In this document: positions 52,794-60,933 of the stretch, piece after piece
Layout: the number at the start of each line of letters is the position of its first letter
Numbering within the stretch: position 1 is the stretch's first letter
Assembly: GCF_013394595.1 (NCBI RefSeq)
Contig: NZ_CP053348.1
Location: forward strand, 3,568,501 to 3,632,500
DNA from: Winogradskyella forsetii
GTDB taxonomy: Bacteria > Bacteroidota > Bacteroidia > Flavobacteriales > Flavobacteriaceae
DNA length: 64,000 nucleotides
Reading direction: 5' to 3'
The notes under the pieces: generated by a model
What the model was told of the DNA's origin: nothing
The model's database searches: none
The model's input: only the letters and a program-made list of their open reading frames with translations
Position numbers and translations under genes: made by a program

Positions 52794-53982
52794 TGGTTAC
52801 ACGTACTTTTTTCTTCCGAAGGATTAAAAATATAATATAGCTCAATAGGCCTGCTATAACTGCCGAAACTGCCGCCAAGGCAAAACTTCCGACGATATAA
52901 GTCTTTAGGTGTTTTAATACTTCAAAATCGGTTGTGATTGTGGCGAAGTTATAGGTTTCATTCTGACCCAAAATAATGTTTCCCAAAATAAAACTTCCCA
53001 ACACTATAAACGGAATAAAAGGCGGAAGACTGACATTGGAAAAGGCAAAAGCGATAGTTTTATTTAATTTCAGAAGTAAAGCCAAGGAAATGACGATAAT
53101 GGTATGAAAACCCCAAAGTGGCGTAATTCCAACAAAAATACCTAAAGCGATGGATAGTGCTTTTTTTTGAGGCGAATCATTACTGCCAATAACATCTTCG
53201 GATAGAAATCGTTTTAATCCTTTTTTTTTTATTTTCCTGAAAAAGTTTCTTGGTTTGATATACAAAAACGTAAGAATAACCAACCATGTATTTAAAACGC
53301 TGATACGTGAAAAATCCTTAAACGGCCTAAAGTGGGAAACACGTTCGGTTTCGTCATAGGAAATGTGGATAGGGATGTTTTTGACTTGAGAACCATTCCA
53401 AGCGGCTTTGACAATGACTTCGATTTCAAATTCGAATTTATTGGTATAAAATTTCAGGTTTTTAAAATGATGAATCGGATACAATCGAAATCCAGATTGT
53501 GTGTCCTGTAATTTTATACCTGTTTCTACCCAATACCAAAAGTTAGAAAATTTATTACCAAAACTACTTTTCTTTGGGACGTCTTCCTGATTCATGTTCC
53601 GAGCTCCAATGAGCAGGATGTTTTTATCGTCGGAATTTTCCAATGCATTGATAAAAGAAGGAATATCCTTTGGAAAATGCTGACCATCTGAATCTATAGT
53701 TATCACGTAGTCATAATCTAAACTTTTAGCATGTTTAAATCCTGCACGCAACGCTTGCCCTTTACCTTTGTTTTGGGTAAATTGAATGTGTTCGAGATTG
53801 GGATAGTTTTCAAGAATTGTGGACGTGGAATCGGTTGAACCGTCATTAACCACAATAATGCCCTGTGTGTATTGTAAAACGCCATCAATAACGCGTTTTA
53901 AAGTCAACTCGTTATTGTATGTTGGGATTAACACACATACCTTTAGATCGGTAATTTTTTGTTGGACAAGTTGGTTATTCAC
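52786..53982 (-). CDS. GT2 glycosyltransferase with C-terminal DUF2062 membrane domain
   Basis: The 398-residue protein opens with a family 2 glycosyltransferase of the dolichyl-phosphate mannose synthase kind: VCVLIPTYNNELTLKRVI, IIVVNDGSTDST, GKGQALRAGFKHA, YVITIDSDGQHFP, DTQSGFRLYP. A membrane linker (WLVILTFLYIKPRNFF) leads to a DUF2062 domain (about 270-390) with ALSIALGIFVGITPLWGFHT and SNVSLPPFIPFIVLGSFILG. Both domains often travel with aryl-polyene clusters. It may glycosylate a lipid carrier or the pigment anchor; the acceptor is unknown. It starts 20 bases after the 54003 gene and overlaps the exporter gene. Confidence 0.9.
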   Translation of the reverse strand: MNNQLVQQKITDLKVCVLIPTYNNELTLKRVIDGVLQYTQGIIVVNDGSTDSTSTILENYPNLEHIQFTQNKGKGQALRAGFKHAKSLDYDYVITIDSDGQHFPKDIPSFINALENSDDKNILLIGARNMNQEDVPKKSSFGNKFSNFWYWVETGIKLQDTQSGFRLYPIHHFKNLKFYTNKFEFEIEVIVKAAWNGSQVKNIPIHISYDETERVSHFRPFKDFSRISVLNTWLVILTFLYIKPRNFFRKIKKKGLKRFLSEDVIGSNDSPQKKALSIALGIFVGITPLWGFHTIIVISLALLLKLNKTIAFAFSNVSLPPFIPFIVLGSFILGNIILGQNETYNFATITTDFEVLKHLKTYIVGSFALAAVSAVIAGLLSYIIFLILRKKKVRVTNA

Positions 53983-54002
53983 GTCATTAAAACATTAAAG
54001 TC

Positions 54003-54500
54003 TTATTGACCCGAAAATACTGATTTTTCTTCATCACTAAAAGCTTTGGACTGTAAAATATAGTCTTTGATGTGATGTCGTAAATTAGAAGATTTTATAT
54101 TTTTAAATTGTTTTAAGATAAACTGTTTATCTTCCTCGATATGCTCTTTATATTTTAAAATTTTAGGCATGTTTTCTTGGATCCCCAACCTAATAAAACG
54201 AATTTCGATATTATTTGGTGCTTTTTCAATAGCGTATTCCACATAAGAAACCCCTTCGACAACACGCGCTTTTTTGTCCTTAATTTTAGACTCGTTTTTA
54301 GCCAACATGGTAATTGCAGCCCCTTTATAAGCCACCAAAGTCATATCATCATTTTTTGTGACGTCAGAAAGCAATTTGTTAAAAGCCTCAATTTTAGTAT
54401 CATCTTGAGCAGCTTCTTTATAGGCTTTTCTAACAGTATTAATATCTGTTGAGAACAGCGTGATACTTAGTGCTAATATGATAACATTTAAAAACTTCAT
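54003..54500 (-). CDS. Exported helical protein of unknown function in the pigment cluster
   Basis: The 165-residue protein has a signal-like N-terminus (MKFLNVIILALSITLFSTD) and an all-helical mature part with TVRKAYKEAAQDDTKIEAFN, TLVAYKGAAITMLAKNESKI and KFNNIKSS-like QFKNIKSSNLRHHIKDYILQ. The pattern is TPR-like without a clear consensus. It lies between the dehydratase (6-base gap) and GT2 genes, so it belongs to the same transcript. No function can be assigned. Confidence 0.75.
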   Translation of the reverse strand: MKFLNVIILALSITLFSTDINTVRKAYKEAAQDDTKIEAFNKLLSDVTKNDDMTLVAYKGAAITMLAKNESKIKDKKARVVEGVSYVEYAIEKAPNNIEIRFIRLGIQENMPKILKYKEHIEEDKQFILKQFKNIKSSNLRHHIKDYILQSKAFSDEEKSVFSGQ

Positions 54501-54506
54501 GTTTAA

Positions 54507-54875
54507 TTATTTCGTTACGAAATTAGACGTGGATTTTAAAGCCACAGTCTCTTCAAATTTAGAGGTGTTTCTCACTTTATAACCTTCATCCGTTTCGGTA
54601 ATTTCGAGTTGTATTTTTAATTTTGGTGTTTTAAACGGGTTGATTATAGCCATAAATTTAATATTACTGGCAGACTGCATAAACAAGGTTTTCTCTGTAA
54701 TCTTCTCCGTAATTTCTTTAATAATTTGCATCATACAAACACCTGGCATTACTGGATTGTCTGGGAAATGCCCATCAAAAACGATATGGTCTTTGTTGAT
54801 TGTGATTTTAGCTGTGGCAGACATATCTGCAACACTTAAATCGTCTAATGTATATAATCCTTCTAGTTTGCTCAT
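54507..54875 (-). CDS. Hotdog-fold 3-hydroxyacyl-ACP dehydratase
   Basis: The 122-residue protein has the FabA/FabZ-type motif FDGHFPDNPVMPGVCMMQIIKE with the catalytic His in GHFP, and a beta-rich end (PKLKIQLEITETDEGYKVRN). Such small dehydratases make the trans double bonds of polyene chains in aryl-polyene and flexirubin pathways, acting with the ketosynthases and ACP of this cluster. The acidic partner residue of FabZ is not certain here. Spacing is zero to the upstream barrel gene and 6 bases to the downstream gene. Confidence 0.85.
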   Translation of the reverse strand: MSKLEGLYTLDDLSVADMSATAKITINKDHIVFDGHFPDNPVMPGVCMMQIIKEITEKITEKTLFMQSASNIKFMAIINPFKTPKLKIQLEITETDEGYKVRNTSKFEETVALKSTSNFVTK

Positions 54876-55460
54876 TTAAAAATCGAATTTATAAGTTGCT
54901 CCAATTTGAACTACCTTGTTTAATACTAAATTATCAATATTAGTATCTTCGTAATCGTTGGTGTTAACGTTCCTGCCAAAAACATCAACTATCCCGATAT
55001 TATATCTTGCTTCAATACCCAACCCAAAAGGAAACTCATAACCTAAACCTCCAAAAAACAAAAAGTCAAAATCTTCTAAGTCATCATTAAAGCTATTCAA
55101 ATTATCTCCCACTTTAATGTTTATTGCAGGTCCAATAATGAAGTTTAGCCCCATGTCCTTAAAAGGCGCGAATTTGTTTGTTATAGCCATACCCACATAT
55201 TGAATCTCGAGGCTTTCAAATCCCGAAAATTTTGCTTTACCACCTTGTCTTGAGTAGTTTATTTCTGGTTGAAGCGTGTAAAAATTGGCTAATTTAATAG
55301 CTGCAAATCCACCAATGTAAAAATCTACCTTATCATCAAAATTCGAATTGGTAAGATTGGCAAAATTAACGCCGCCTCTCACACCAGGTCTAATTTCGAC
55401 TTGAGAAAATAAGGTTGAACTCATGGTAATAAACGCTAATACTAGAAATAAGTTTTTCAT
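54876..55460 (-). CDS. Outer-membrane beta-barrel protein (PorT-like family)
   Basis: The 194-residue protein has a signal peptide (MKNLFLVLAFITMSSTLFSQ) and eight predicted amphipathic strands (VRGGVNFANLTNSNFDDKVD, YTLQPEINYSRQGGKAKFSG, FLFFGGLGYEFPFGLGIEAR, LNKVVQIGATYKFDF) ending in Phe, as in small outer-membrane barrels. It starts a sub-block of the cluster after a 151-base gap that holds the repeat element and a GC-rich palindrome. It is probably structural; a role in pigment placement is only a guess. Confidence 0.82.
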   Translation of the reverse strand: MKNLFLVLAFITMSSTLFSQVEIRPGVRGGVNFANLTNSNFDDKVDFYIGGFAAIKLANFYTLQPEINYSRQGGKAKFSGFESLEIQYVGMAITNKFAPFKDMGLNFIIGPAINIKVGDNLNSFNDDLEDFDFLFFGGLGYEFPFGLGIEARYNIGIVDVFGRNVNTNDYEDTNIDNLVLNKVVQIGATYKFDF

Positions 55461-55529
55461 TTAATTAATTGATTTGAGGTTGATGTAAAGAATTTATTTA
55501 TACGGTTTCAATTTGCTAAAAAACTACTC

Positions 55530-55608
55530 TTTTGCACCATGTCCTTGCCATTTTTAATTTCCGTAGCGATACTATGCAACTAACAAATGACTTCTACACG
55601 GCACAAAA
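55530..55608. repeat. Intergenic repeat element, copy B
   Basis: This is the second copy of the element at 42869: TTTTGCAC (55530-55537), CCGTAGCGATACTATGC (55561-55577), ACTTC (55590-55594), GCACAAAA (55601-55608). Distances between the last three blocks equal those in copy A. The CGTAG and CTATG parts can form a short hairpin. Confidence 0.6.
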
Positions 55609-55611
55609 TAT

Positions 55612-56250
55612 TTAATTCCTGCCTGACGGCGAGGCAGGTTCGCTGAAATTCAAATAGTTCAAATGAATTCTCAGTTTAATATTTGAATGTTCAATTTTAA
55701 TTTGGTTTGCAATAGTATCACTAATTTCTGAAAATAAAAAAGCAACTTTTTCTTTACCATTACCAACACGCACAATTTTATCTAGTTTCTGTGATTTAAA
55801 ATAAAAATGTTTCTTATTGTCCAGTTTTGTTTCATAAATCAAAGTGTCTTGTGATAAATAGGATTTTACAACTGGCAATTCTTCTTTAATAAGTGCTTTA
55901 AAGTCCTTTTTCAAAACGTTTTTTAATAGCGCTTTATCCAAAGCGTCAAGAATAAAATTAACTTTAAACGTATCATTTACAATGGAAAAGTCGAAAATTT
56001 TATTTCCCATTTCCGTAGTGAAGACAATGCGATGATTAGACTTTCCTATTTTCTTCACTATAAAAATACCGCTAAAACCCCTGTTGTAAACGCTTATATT
56101 AGCCTTATAGACATAATCTTTGGTTTCGCTTGAAAAATACGGGTTCTGGACAAAACTAATGGATGTATTGGCCAATTGAAAATCCTGCTTTTTAGGATAC
56201 GATCCACAGGCTATAAAAAACATAAAAAAACTACTCAGTAAATAGCGCAT
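55612..56250 (-). CDS. Lipoprotein of unknown function in the pigment cluster
   Basis: The 212-residue protein has a lipoprotein signal with Cys15 (MRYLLSSFFMFFIACGSYPK). The mature part is beta-rich (YKANISVYNRGFSGIFIVKK, HRIVFTTEMGNKIFDFSIVN, KKHFYFKSQKLDKIVRVGNG), somewhat like the LolA/LolB lipid-binding fold, and it directly follows a LolA-like gene with a 20-base overlap. The last residues (EPASPSGRN) are read from a GC-rich palindrome at 55618-55638, so the natural C-terminus was probably altered. It could be a LolB-like acceptor partner, which is inference. Confidence 0.7.
   Translation of the reverse strand: MRYLLSSFFMFFIACGSYPKKQDFQLANTSISFVQNPYFSSETKDYVYKANISVYNRGFSGIFIVKKIGKSNHRIVFTTEMGNKIFDFSIVNDTFKVNFILDALDKALLKNVLKKDFKALIKEELPVVKSYLSQDTLIYETKLDNKKHFYFKSQKLDKIVRVGNGKEKVAFLFSEISDTIANQIKIEHSNIKLRIHLNYLNFSEPASPSGRN
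55618..55638. repeat. GC-rich REP-like palindrome
   Basis: CCTGCCT and AGGCAGG (55618-55624, 55632-55638) form a 7-base inverted repeat around GACGGCG. The element is strikingly GC-rich in an AT-rich region and overlaps the 3' end of the lipoprotein gene, encoding its last residues. It resembles the repetitive palindromes scattered in Flavobacteriia genomes. Confidence 0.65.
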
Positions 56251-56848
56251 CAGATAACTTGGTGTTTATTTTTCTGTTGCTAAAAACAATTCTGGTATAA
56301 TCTTCGGATGGTTCAATCATTTTTACTTCCATAACATGGCCTTCCTTATTAAACATAATATGAAATGCCTTTATATATTTTGAGAATGCCTCCTGTTTTG
56401 GACTAAAATGCACTACACTATTGGCTTCGTTTTTAAAGTAGGCAATATCAAATTCTTCCTCATTAAACATATCCCCTTTTACACTATTTATGATGAGCGA
56501 ATTGAGTTGTTTAAACATCTTGTTAGAACCCAAATCGATATCGCTTTTATTGCCTTCATCATTAATAAAGAGTTTATTGTTTTTAAATAAAACTGAATAT
56601 TTAAAGGGATTCACATATTCCCATTTAACCATATCTGGTGCTTTGAACGCCAATTTACCAGAAGTCACAATATCATTGGATAAAAAATCCAGGTGCTTAT
56701 ATTGGGTAAAGTCACTCGACAAGGTGTTTATAGTAGTTGCATGTGCCTTAACCTTGGCTATTAAATCAGCCGATTCCGCATTACTCATTTTGGTCTGTGC
56801 ATTTACTGCAGCAACCATAAAGCATAGGATATAAACGATATTACGCAT
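56231..56848 (-). CDS. LolA-like lipoprotein carrier
   Basis: The 205-residue protein has a signal peptide (MRNIVYILCFMVAAVNAQ) and LolA-type segments TLSSDFTQYKHLDFLSNDIV, SGKLAFKAPDMVKWEYVNPF and KYSVLFKNNKLFINDEG. LolA folds carry hydrophobic cargo through the periplasm. Members within aryl-polyene and flexirubin clusters are thought to ferry the lipid-linked pigment rather than general lipoproteins. It overlaps its neighbours by 8 and 20 bases, so it is tightly coupled in the operon. Confidence 0.88.
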   Translation of the reverse strand: MRNIVYILCFMVAAVNAQTKMSNAESADLIAKVKAHATTINTLSSDFTQYKHLDFLSNDIVTSGKLAFKAPDMVKWEYVNPFKYSVLFKNNKLFINDEGNKSDIDLGSNKMFKQLNSLIINSVKGDMFNEEEFDIAYFKNEANSVVHFSPKQEAFSKYIKAFHIMFNKEGHVMEVKMIEPSEDYTRIVFSNRKINTKLSDALFTE

Positions 56849-57617
56849 AAGCTTTGATTTTGAATAAAGAATCTACAGTAACAGATTCGATATGTTGTTC
56901 TTGTAAAAATAGCAATAACCGTTCCAACACCACTATTGATTTTGAACTTGTATCATGAAGTAAAATCACATCGCCTTTTGAAAGATCTTTGGTTGTACGT
57001 TTAAAAATGGCTTCAGCCGTTCTGGAAGTGGTATCCAATGAGCGAACACTCCAACCAATGGGTTGCAATTGAGTGGCTATAATTGCTTTTTTTATTCTTG
57101 GATTAGTGACTGCAAAAGCTGGTCGGTAAAGTTTCATGGTGAGACCTTTGCTGTCTTTTACAATTTTATTTGTTTGTTGCAATTCTTTAATTACGTTTTC
57201 AGTTTTAAGAAAACCAAAATTATTTCCATGGGAAAAGGTATGATTTCCAACAGTATGACCTTGCTCTAAGATGTCATTGAACACTTCCGGATACGCTTCA
57301 ATATGTTTACCAATACAGAAAAATGTCGCTTTGGCATTGTGTTTTTTTAAAAGCTCCAGTGCTTTGGGTGTGAATTCTGGATGTGGACCATCGTCAAAGG
57401 TGATGGCTACTTGGTTATCCTTAATTGATTTATTAGAATGCAAAGACTTGAAATGATAGTTCCATTGAATAAAAAACGAACCCGCAAGTGTCACTAGAAA
57501 CCAAAAAATGGGGATAATTATTAAAAACCAAAACGTTAATCTATAAAAGTAGCTCGTTAGAAGAAAAACAAGCAAAAGGATAACTGTAATTATATTAACT
57601 GATTTATAATTTAGCAT
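56841..57617 (-). CDS. Polysaccharide deacetylase (NodB) family membrane protein
   Basis: The 258-residue protein has two N-terminal membrane helices (IITVILLLVFLLTSYFYRLT, FLIIIPIFWFLVTLAGSFF) and a NodB domain with ITFDDGPHPEFTPKALELL (metal Asp), FFCIGKHIE, GHTVGNHTFSHGN (metal His pair) and DVILLHDTSSKS. The family removes acetyl groups from sugars. In this cluster the target could be a sugar on the pigment or its carrier, which is not provable here. It overlaps the ketosynthase-like gene by 7 bases and the LolA gene by 8. Confidence 0.88.
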   Translation of the reverse strand: MLNYKSVNIITVILLLVFLLTSYFYRLTFWFLIIIPIFWFLVTLAGSFFIQWNYHFKSLHSNKSIKDNQVAITFDDGPHPEFTPKALELLKKHNAKATFFCIGKHIEAYPEVFNDILEQGHTVGNHTFSHGNNFGFLKTENVIKELQQTNKIVKDSKGLTMKLYRPAFAVTNPRIKKAIIATQLQPIGWSVRSLDTTSRTAEAIFKRTTKDLSKGDVILLHDTSSKSIVVLERLLLFLQEQHIESVTVDSLFKIKAYA

Positions 57618-58675
57618 TTACTAAGTAAAGTAAAACTATGATTTTCTCCACGATACTGATTGTATAGTAAAATAGTTTTATAATTTGAGACTTGCAAATC
57701 GTTAAGTTTTACAACTTCAGGAAGGTTTTGTGTTTTTAGCATTTTTGAGGCCAACCAGACGCCAAATGAGGATGCGGTCATAAATTCGCCGCACAAATGT
57801 TTATAACATACTTGTTGTGTATTCTTAAAAATCCCCGAACTTAATTCATTATAAAACCCATCATAAGTAACATCACCATTATTTCCTAAAACGACTAAAT
57901 CAACAGCTTCAATGTCCAAGTTATTTTTGTTTAAGAAGGTTTTGGCAAGCTCCGTTATTTTTGAATCCCCTAAGGTATTATAGGTTTCTAAAGCAACAAT
58001 TTCAGCATAGCTAGACGTTTGCTTTTCATTTGATAACACAAAGAAATTTCCGCCTTCACTAGAAATAGTACCTGCTGTTTTTGATTGCAACAACTCTTTA
58101 GACCCTATTTTCTCTGACTTTATATGATTGATAAGTTTGTGTAACGTAGCTGTGTAATCTCCAATTTCATCAACACCGCCAACTAATATATGGTTGACCT
58201 CATCGTTTTCCAACATCAATTTAGCATCCAAAACAGCCGACTCAAAAGAAATACTTGAATGCACATACGTAAAATTATACCCTTTACATTGCAGGCTTAA
58301 CGCTATTTGCCCTCCCACAGTGTTGTGTGTCGATTGAATAAAAGACGTTGGTGTTAAAAATTGTTCATCATTATCAATGAGTGCACTCAAAAACTTTTCA
58401 GAATCTCTCTGGCAGCCCATTCCTGTTCCTGTGATTATGGCATCCAAAGTTTCTAAATCCGCTTCTTTTAAAGCGATTTTTGAAGCGGCAACGCCCATTT
58501 TAACGCCTTTTGCCATTCTACGGGATTCGGCTGGAGGAATAAAATCCCTATAGTTAGGATTTACCGAAGGAATGACGTTTTCCTCATGAAAAATGATATC
58601 ATCTAAAAACACTGAATTATCAAAGGTTTTCTGTGATGAAATAGAGCAAACGCTATTTATATAAACCTTTTTCAT
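57611..58675 (-). CDS. Ketosynthase-like chain-length-factor protein lacking the active Cys
   Basis: The start is chosen at ATG 58675, which overlaps the stop of the upstream ketosynthase as ATGA; an in-frame ATG at 58705 is too long. The 354-residue product has the ketosynthase fold, but the nucleophile block reads TYVHSSISFESAVLDA where active enzymes have TACSS, so the Cys appears to be replaced by Ser. The downstream motif also departs from HGTxT (VVLGNNGDVTYD). It is therefore probably the chain-length-factor half of a heterodimer with the product of 58672-59874, as in aryl-polyene systems. Confidence 0.82.
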   Translation of the reverse strand: MKKVYINSVCSISSQKTFDNSVFLDDIIFHEENVIPSVNPNYRDFIPPAESRRMAKGVKMGVAASKIALKEADLETLDAIITGTGMGCQRDSEKFLSALIDNDEQFLTPTSFIQSTHNTVGGQIALSLQCKGYNFTYVHSSISFESAVLDAKLMLENDEVNHILVGGVDEIGDYTATLHKLINHIKSEKIGSKELLQSKTAGTISSEGGNFFVLSNEKQTSSYAEIVALETYNTLGDSKITELAKTFLNKNNLDIEAVDLVVLGNNGDVTYDGFYNELSSGIFKNTQQVCYKHLCGEFMTASSFGVWLASKMLKTQNLPEVVKLNDLQVSNYKTILLYNQYRGENHSFTLLSKC

Positions 58676-59874
58676 TGTGCTTTTGAAAAAATTAGGGTTG
58701 AACAATTTCCGCCAAAACCAAAAGAATTAGACATAATGGTTTGTAATTCTTTTTCTTTAAGTTCTAATTGTGGCGTTAGGCTAAATTCCTTCATTTGGGT
58801 TTTAAAATTCAAATTAGGATAGACCACATTATTTTGAAGTGCTAAAACTGAATACACAGCTTCAATAGCTCCAGCAGCAGCAAGCGTATGTCCTGTATAG
58901 GCTTTTGTTGAACTAAAATCGGGAACACCGTTTTCAAAAACTCTTATTATGGCTCTACCTTCGGATAAATCGTTATTTCCCGTTGCGGTTCCATGGGCAT
59001 TGATGTAACTAATATCATCTGAAGATAGATCGGCAACTTTCAATGCTTGTTGCATGGCTAAAGTTGCGCCTTCACCATTGTCGGACGATGCCGTTTGATG
59101 ATAAGCGTCATTGGCATTACCATAACCTTTCACATAGGCCAAAACAGGTTTGTTTTCGGCTTCCACAGCTTTATCTGATTCCAATACTAAAAAGGCAGCC
59201 GCTTCTCCTAAGTTTAGACCTTTTCGATTCTCATCGAATGGCGAATTATAAGTGTCCGATAAAATCATCAACGATTTAAAACCATTAATTGTGAATTTCG
59301 ATAAGCAGTCTGCGCCACCGACGATAACCCTGTCTAGTTTTCCAGATTTTATTAATCGTGCACCAAGCATTATAGCATTGGCCGCAGAAGAACATGCGGT
59401 ACTTATGGTCGTCACTAAACTTTGCTCAATACCTAGTTGTTCGGCGATTTTTTGGGTAGAATCGCCAGCGTGATGGCCTTCTATATACTTTTGAATGGAT
59501 TTATCTTTAGGATAATCGTAATAGTAGGCTTCGGTCATATCCATTCCACCAACACTAGTTGCTGAAATTAAGCCCGTTTTATACTTGTTTATATCTGAAA
59601 TTCCAGCATTTTTTAGCGCCTCTTTAGCGGCAATAACACCTAGAAATGCCGTTCTGGAATAATTGTTGTTTGAGGAAAGACCGAGTTGCTGTTCTAATTC
59701 TTGGTTGGTAAAAGCAATTTCGCCAACCATGATGTCATCCTTATGATTGGTTTGAATTTTTGAAATTCTTGAAATCCCAATTTTGCCTTCTATTAGCGAT
59801 GAGTAATTTTCCTCTACATTGTTTCCAATTGCAGAAATAATTCCCATTCCAGTAATAGCGACACCTTTACTCAT
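58672..59874 (-). CDS. Beta-ketoacyl-ACP synthase II (FabF-like), catalytic partner
   Basis: The 400-residue protein has full ketosynthase motifs: GVAITGMGIISAIGNNVEEN at the start, TTISTACSSAANAIMLGARL with the active Cys, SYINAHGTATGNNDLSEG with the first His, and KAYTGHTLAAAGAIEAVYSV with the second. It ends SNSFGFGGNCSTLIF. It condenses malonyl units onto the growing chain on the ACP. Coupled by a 4-base overlap to the Cys-less partner, it should form the heterodimeric polyene synthase. A 176-base gap separates it from the ACP gene; nothing is recognisable in that gap. Confidence 0.93.
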   Translation of the reverse strand: MSKGVAITGMGIISAIGNNVEENYSSLIEGKIGISRISKIQTNHKDDIMVGEIAFTNQELEQQLGLSSNNNYSRTAFLGVIAAKEALKNAGISDINKYKTGLISATSVGGMDMTEAYYYDYPKDKSIQKYIEGHHAGDSTQKIAEQLGIEQSLVTTISTACSSAANAIMLGARLIKSGKLDRVIVGGADCLSKFTINGFKSLMILSDTYNSPFDENRKGLNLGEAAAFLVLESDKAVEAENKPVLAYVKGYGNANDAYHQTASSDNGEGATLAMQQALKVADLSSDDISYINAHGTATGNNDLSEGRAIIRVFENGVPDFSSTKAYTGHTLAAAGAIEAVYSVLALQNNVVYPNLNFKTQMKEFSLTPQLELKEKELQTIMSNSFGFGGNCSTLIFSKAQ

Positions 59875-60050
59875 ATTTTATAGTTCCTCTGAAGCTAGAT
59901 GCTTTTTATTTGAGAACATTATTTTCTATTCAAACTTCAGTCTTAACAAGTTCTAAAGACCTCAATGGTTTCATTGTTGTTTTTGTATTTATGAGGATTA
60001 ATAATCTTCCTACTTTCAGTATAGCTCAACAACGAAAACCTCTATTTTTC

Positions 60051-60308
60051 TTACTTTGTTCTATGCTCAGAAATATACTTTGCCAAAACCTCAATAGATT
60101 CAAAAATAGCACGACCTTCTTTTGGGTCCGCTAATTTAATACCATAATTTTTATCTAGCATAACAATTAACTCTAAGGCATCGATAGAGTCTAAACCTAA
60201 ACCATCTCCAAATAATATATCGTCATCATTAATATCCTCTACGGCAATATCTTCAAGATTCAATTGCTCTACAATGTTTTCCTTTAGCTCTTGTTTTAAA
60301 GTCTCCAT
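60051..60308 (-). CDS. Acyl carrier protein
   Basis: The 85-residue acidic helical protein carries the phosphopantetheine site in GDGLGLDSIDALELIVMLD (Ser of DSID). It starts one base after the 60310 gene. As the only carrier in the window, it should hold the aryl starter and growing polyene for the ketosynthases and dehydratase encoded around it. Confidence 0.93.
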   Translation of the reverse strand: METLKQELKENIVEQLNLEDIAVEDINDDDILFGDGLGLDSIDALELIVMLDKNYGIKLADPKEGRAIFESIEVLAKYISEHRTK

Positions 60309-60309
60309 A

Positions 60310-60927
60310 TTATGTATTATAAAATTTTACTATATTCTCTTTTGTGTGTGTTATTGTCCCTGTATTAGTGACTAGATACAAATAAGCATTATACTGATTC
60401 CCATCTAATTCCACCCATCCACAAAGTACTTTTTCCGCTTTTTTTGTTGACAATAAACTATTGGAATAGTCCAATAAATGTTGCGGATTAAAGTTGTCAA
60501 ATATAAAAAAACTATTTTCAGAAAACAGCTTGTATTTAATACTAATTTCTCCGATGCAAATATTTGGCAATGTATATACAAAAATCGCAGGACTGGGATA
60601 GTAATTGTTTTCATCTTCAATTGACTTCTGATGCTTTCTATCCGTATCTAAACTTGAAGCTCTATTTGACAATACCACGGCAATATCATTTTCCTCGTCT
60701 CCGTTTAAATTTTCGCTTTTTAATAATACATCAGCCGCTAAAAAGGCTAATTTGCTCAAAGCATCCATTTTAAAAAACTTAGGATAATTGGTTTCAAATG
60801 ACTTATAGGCTGACTTTATAAATTCTGAAAACTCAAAATTTTCACCACTATAAACCTCAGCTCCATTCAAGGAAATCGTATTGTTTTTGATGTTACAAAA
60901 AGAGGAAATATAATATTCAGAATTCAT
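60310..60927 (-). CDS. Short ketosynthase-like protein without catalytic residues
   Basis: The 205-residue protein looks like a shortened ketosynthase N-terminal half: KFFKMDALSKLAFLAADVLL, DIAVVLSNRASSLDTDRKHQ and PSPAIFVYTLPNICIGEISI match the region before the nucleophile elbow, but no Cys-Ser-Ser or His motifs follow. Such small proteins recur in flexirubin-type clusters, so this is probably not a decayed gene. A scaffold or partner role is inferred. It sits between the methyltransferase (6-base gap) and ACP (1-base gap). Confidence 0.65.
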   Translation of the reverse strand: MNSEYYISSFCNIKNNTISLNGAEVYSGENFEFSEFIKSAYKSFETNYPKFFKMDALSKLAFLAADVLLKSENLNGDEENDIAVVLSNRASSLDTDRKHQKSIEDENNYYPSPAIFVYTLPNICIGEISIKYKLFSENSFFIFDNFNPQHLLDYSNSLLSTKKAEKVLCGWVELDGNQYNAYLYLVTNTGTITHTKENIVKFYNT

Positions 60928-60933
60928 TAATAA

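Noticed and set aside
59875..60050. Possible gene in the gap between ketosynthase and ACP
   Set aside because: The plus-strand frame there has no recognisable protein features and partly overlaps the ACP gene; no terminator or promoter stood out.
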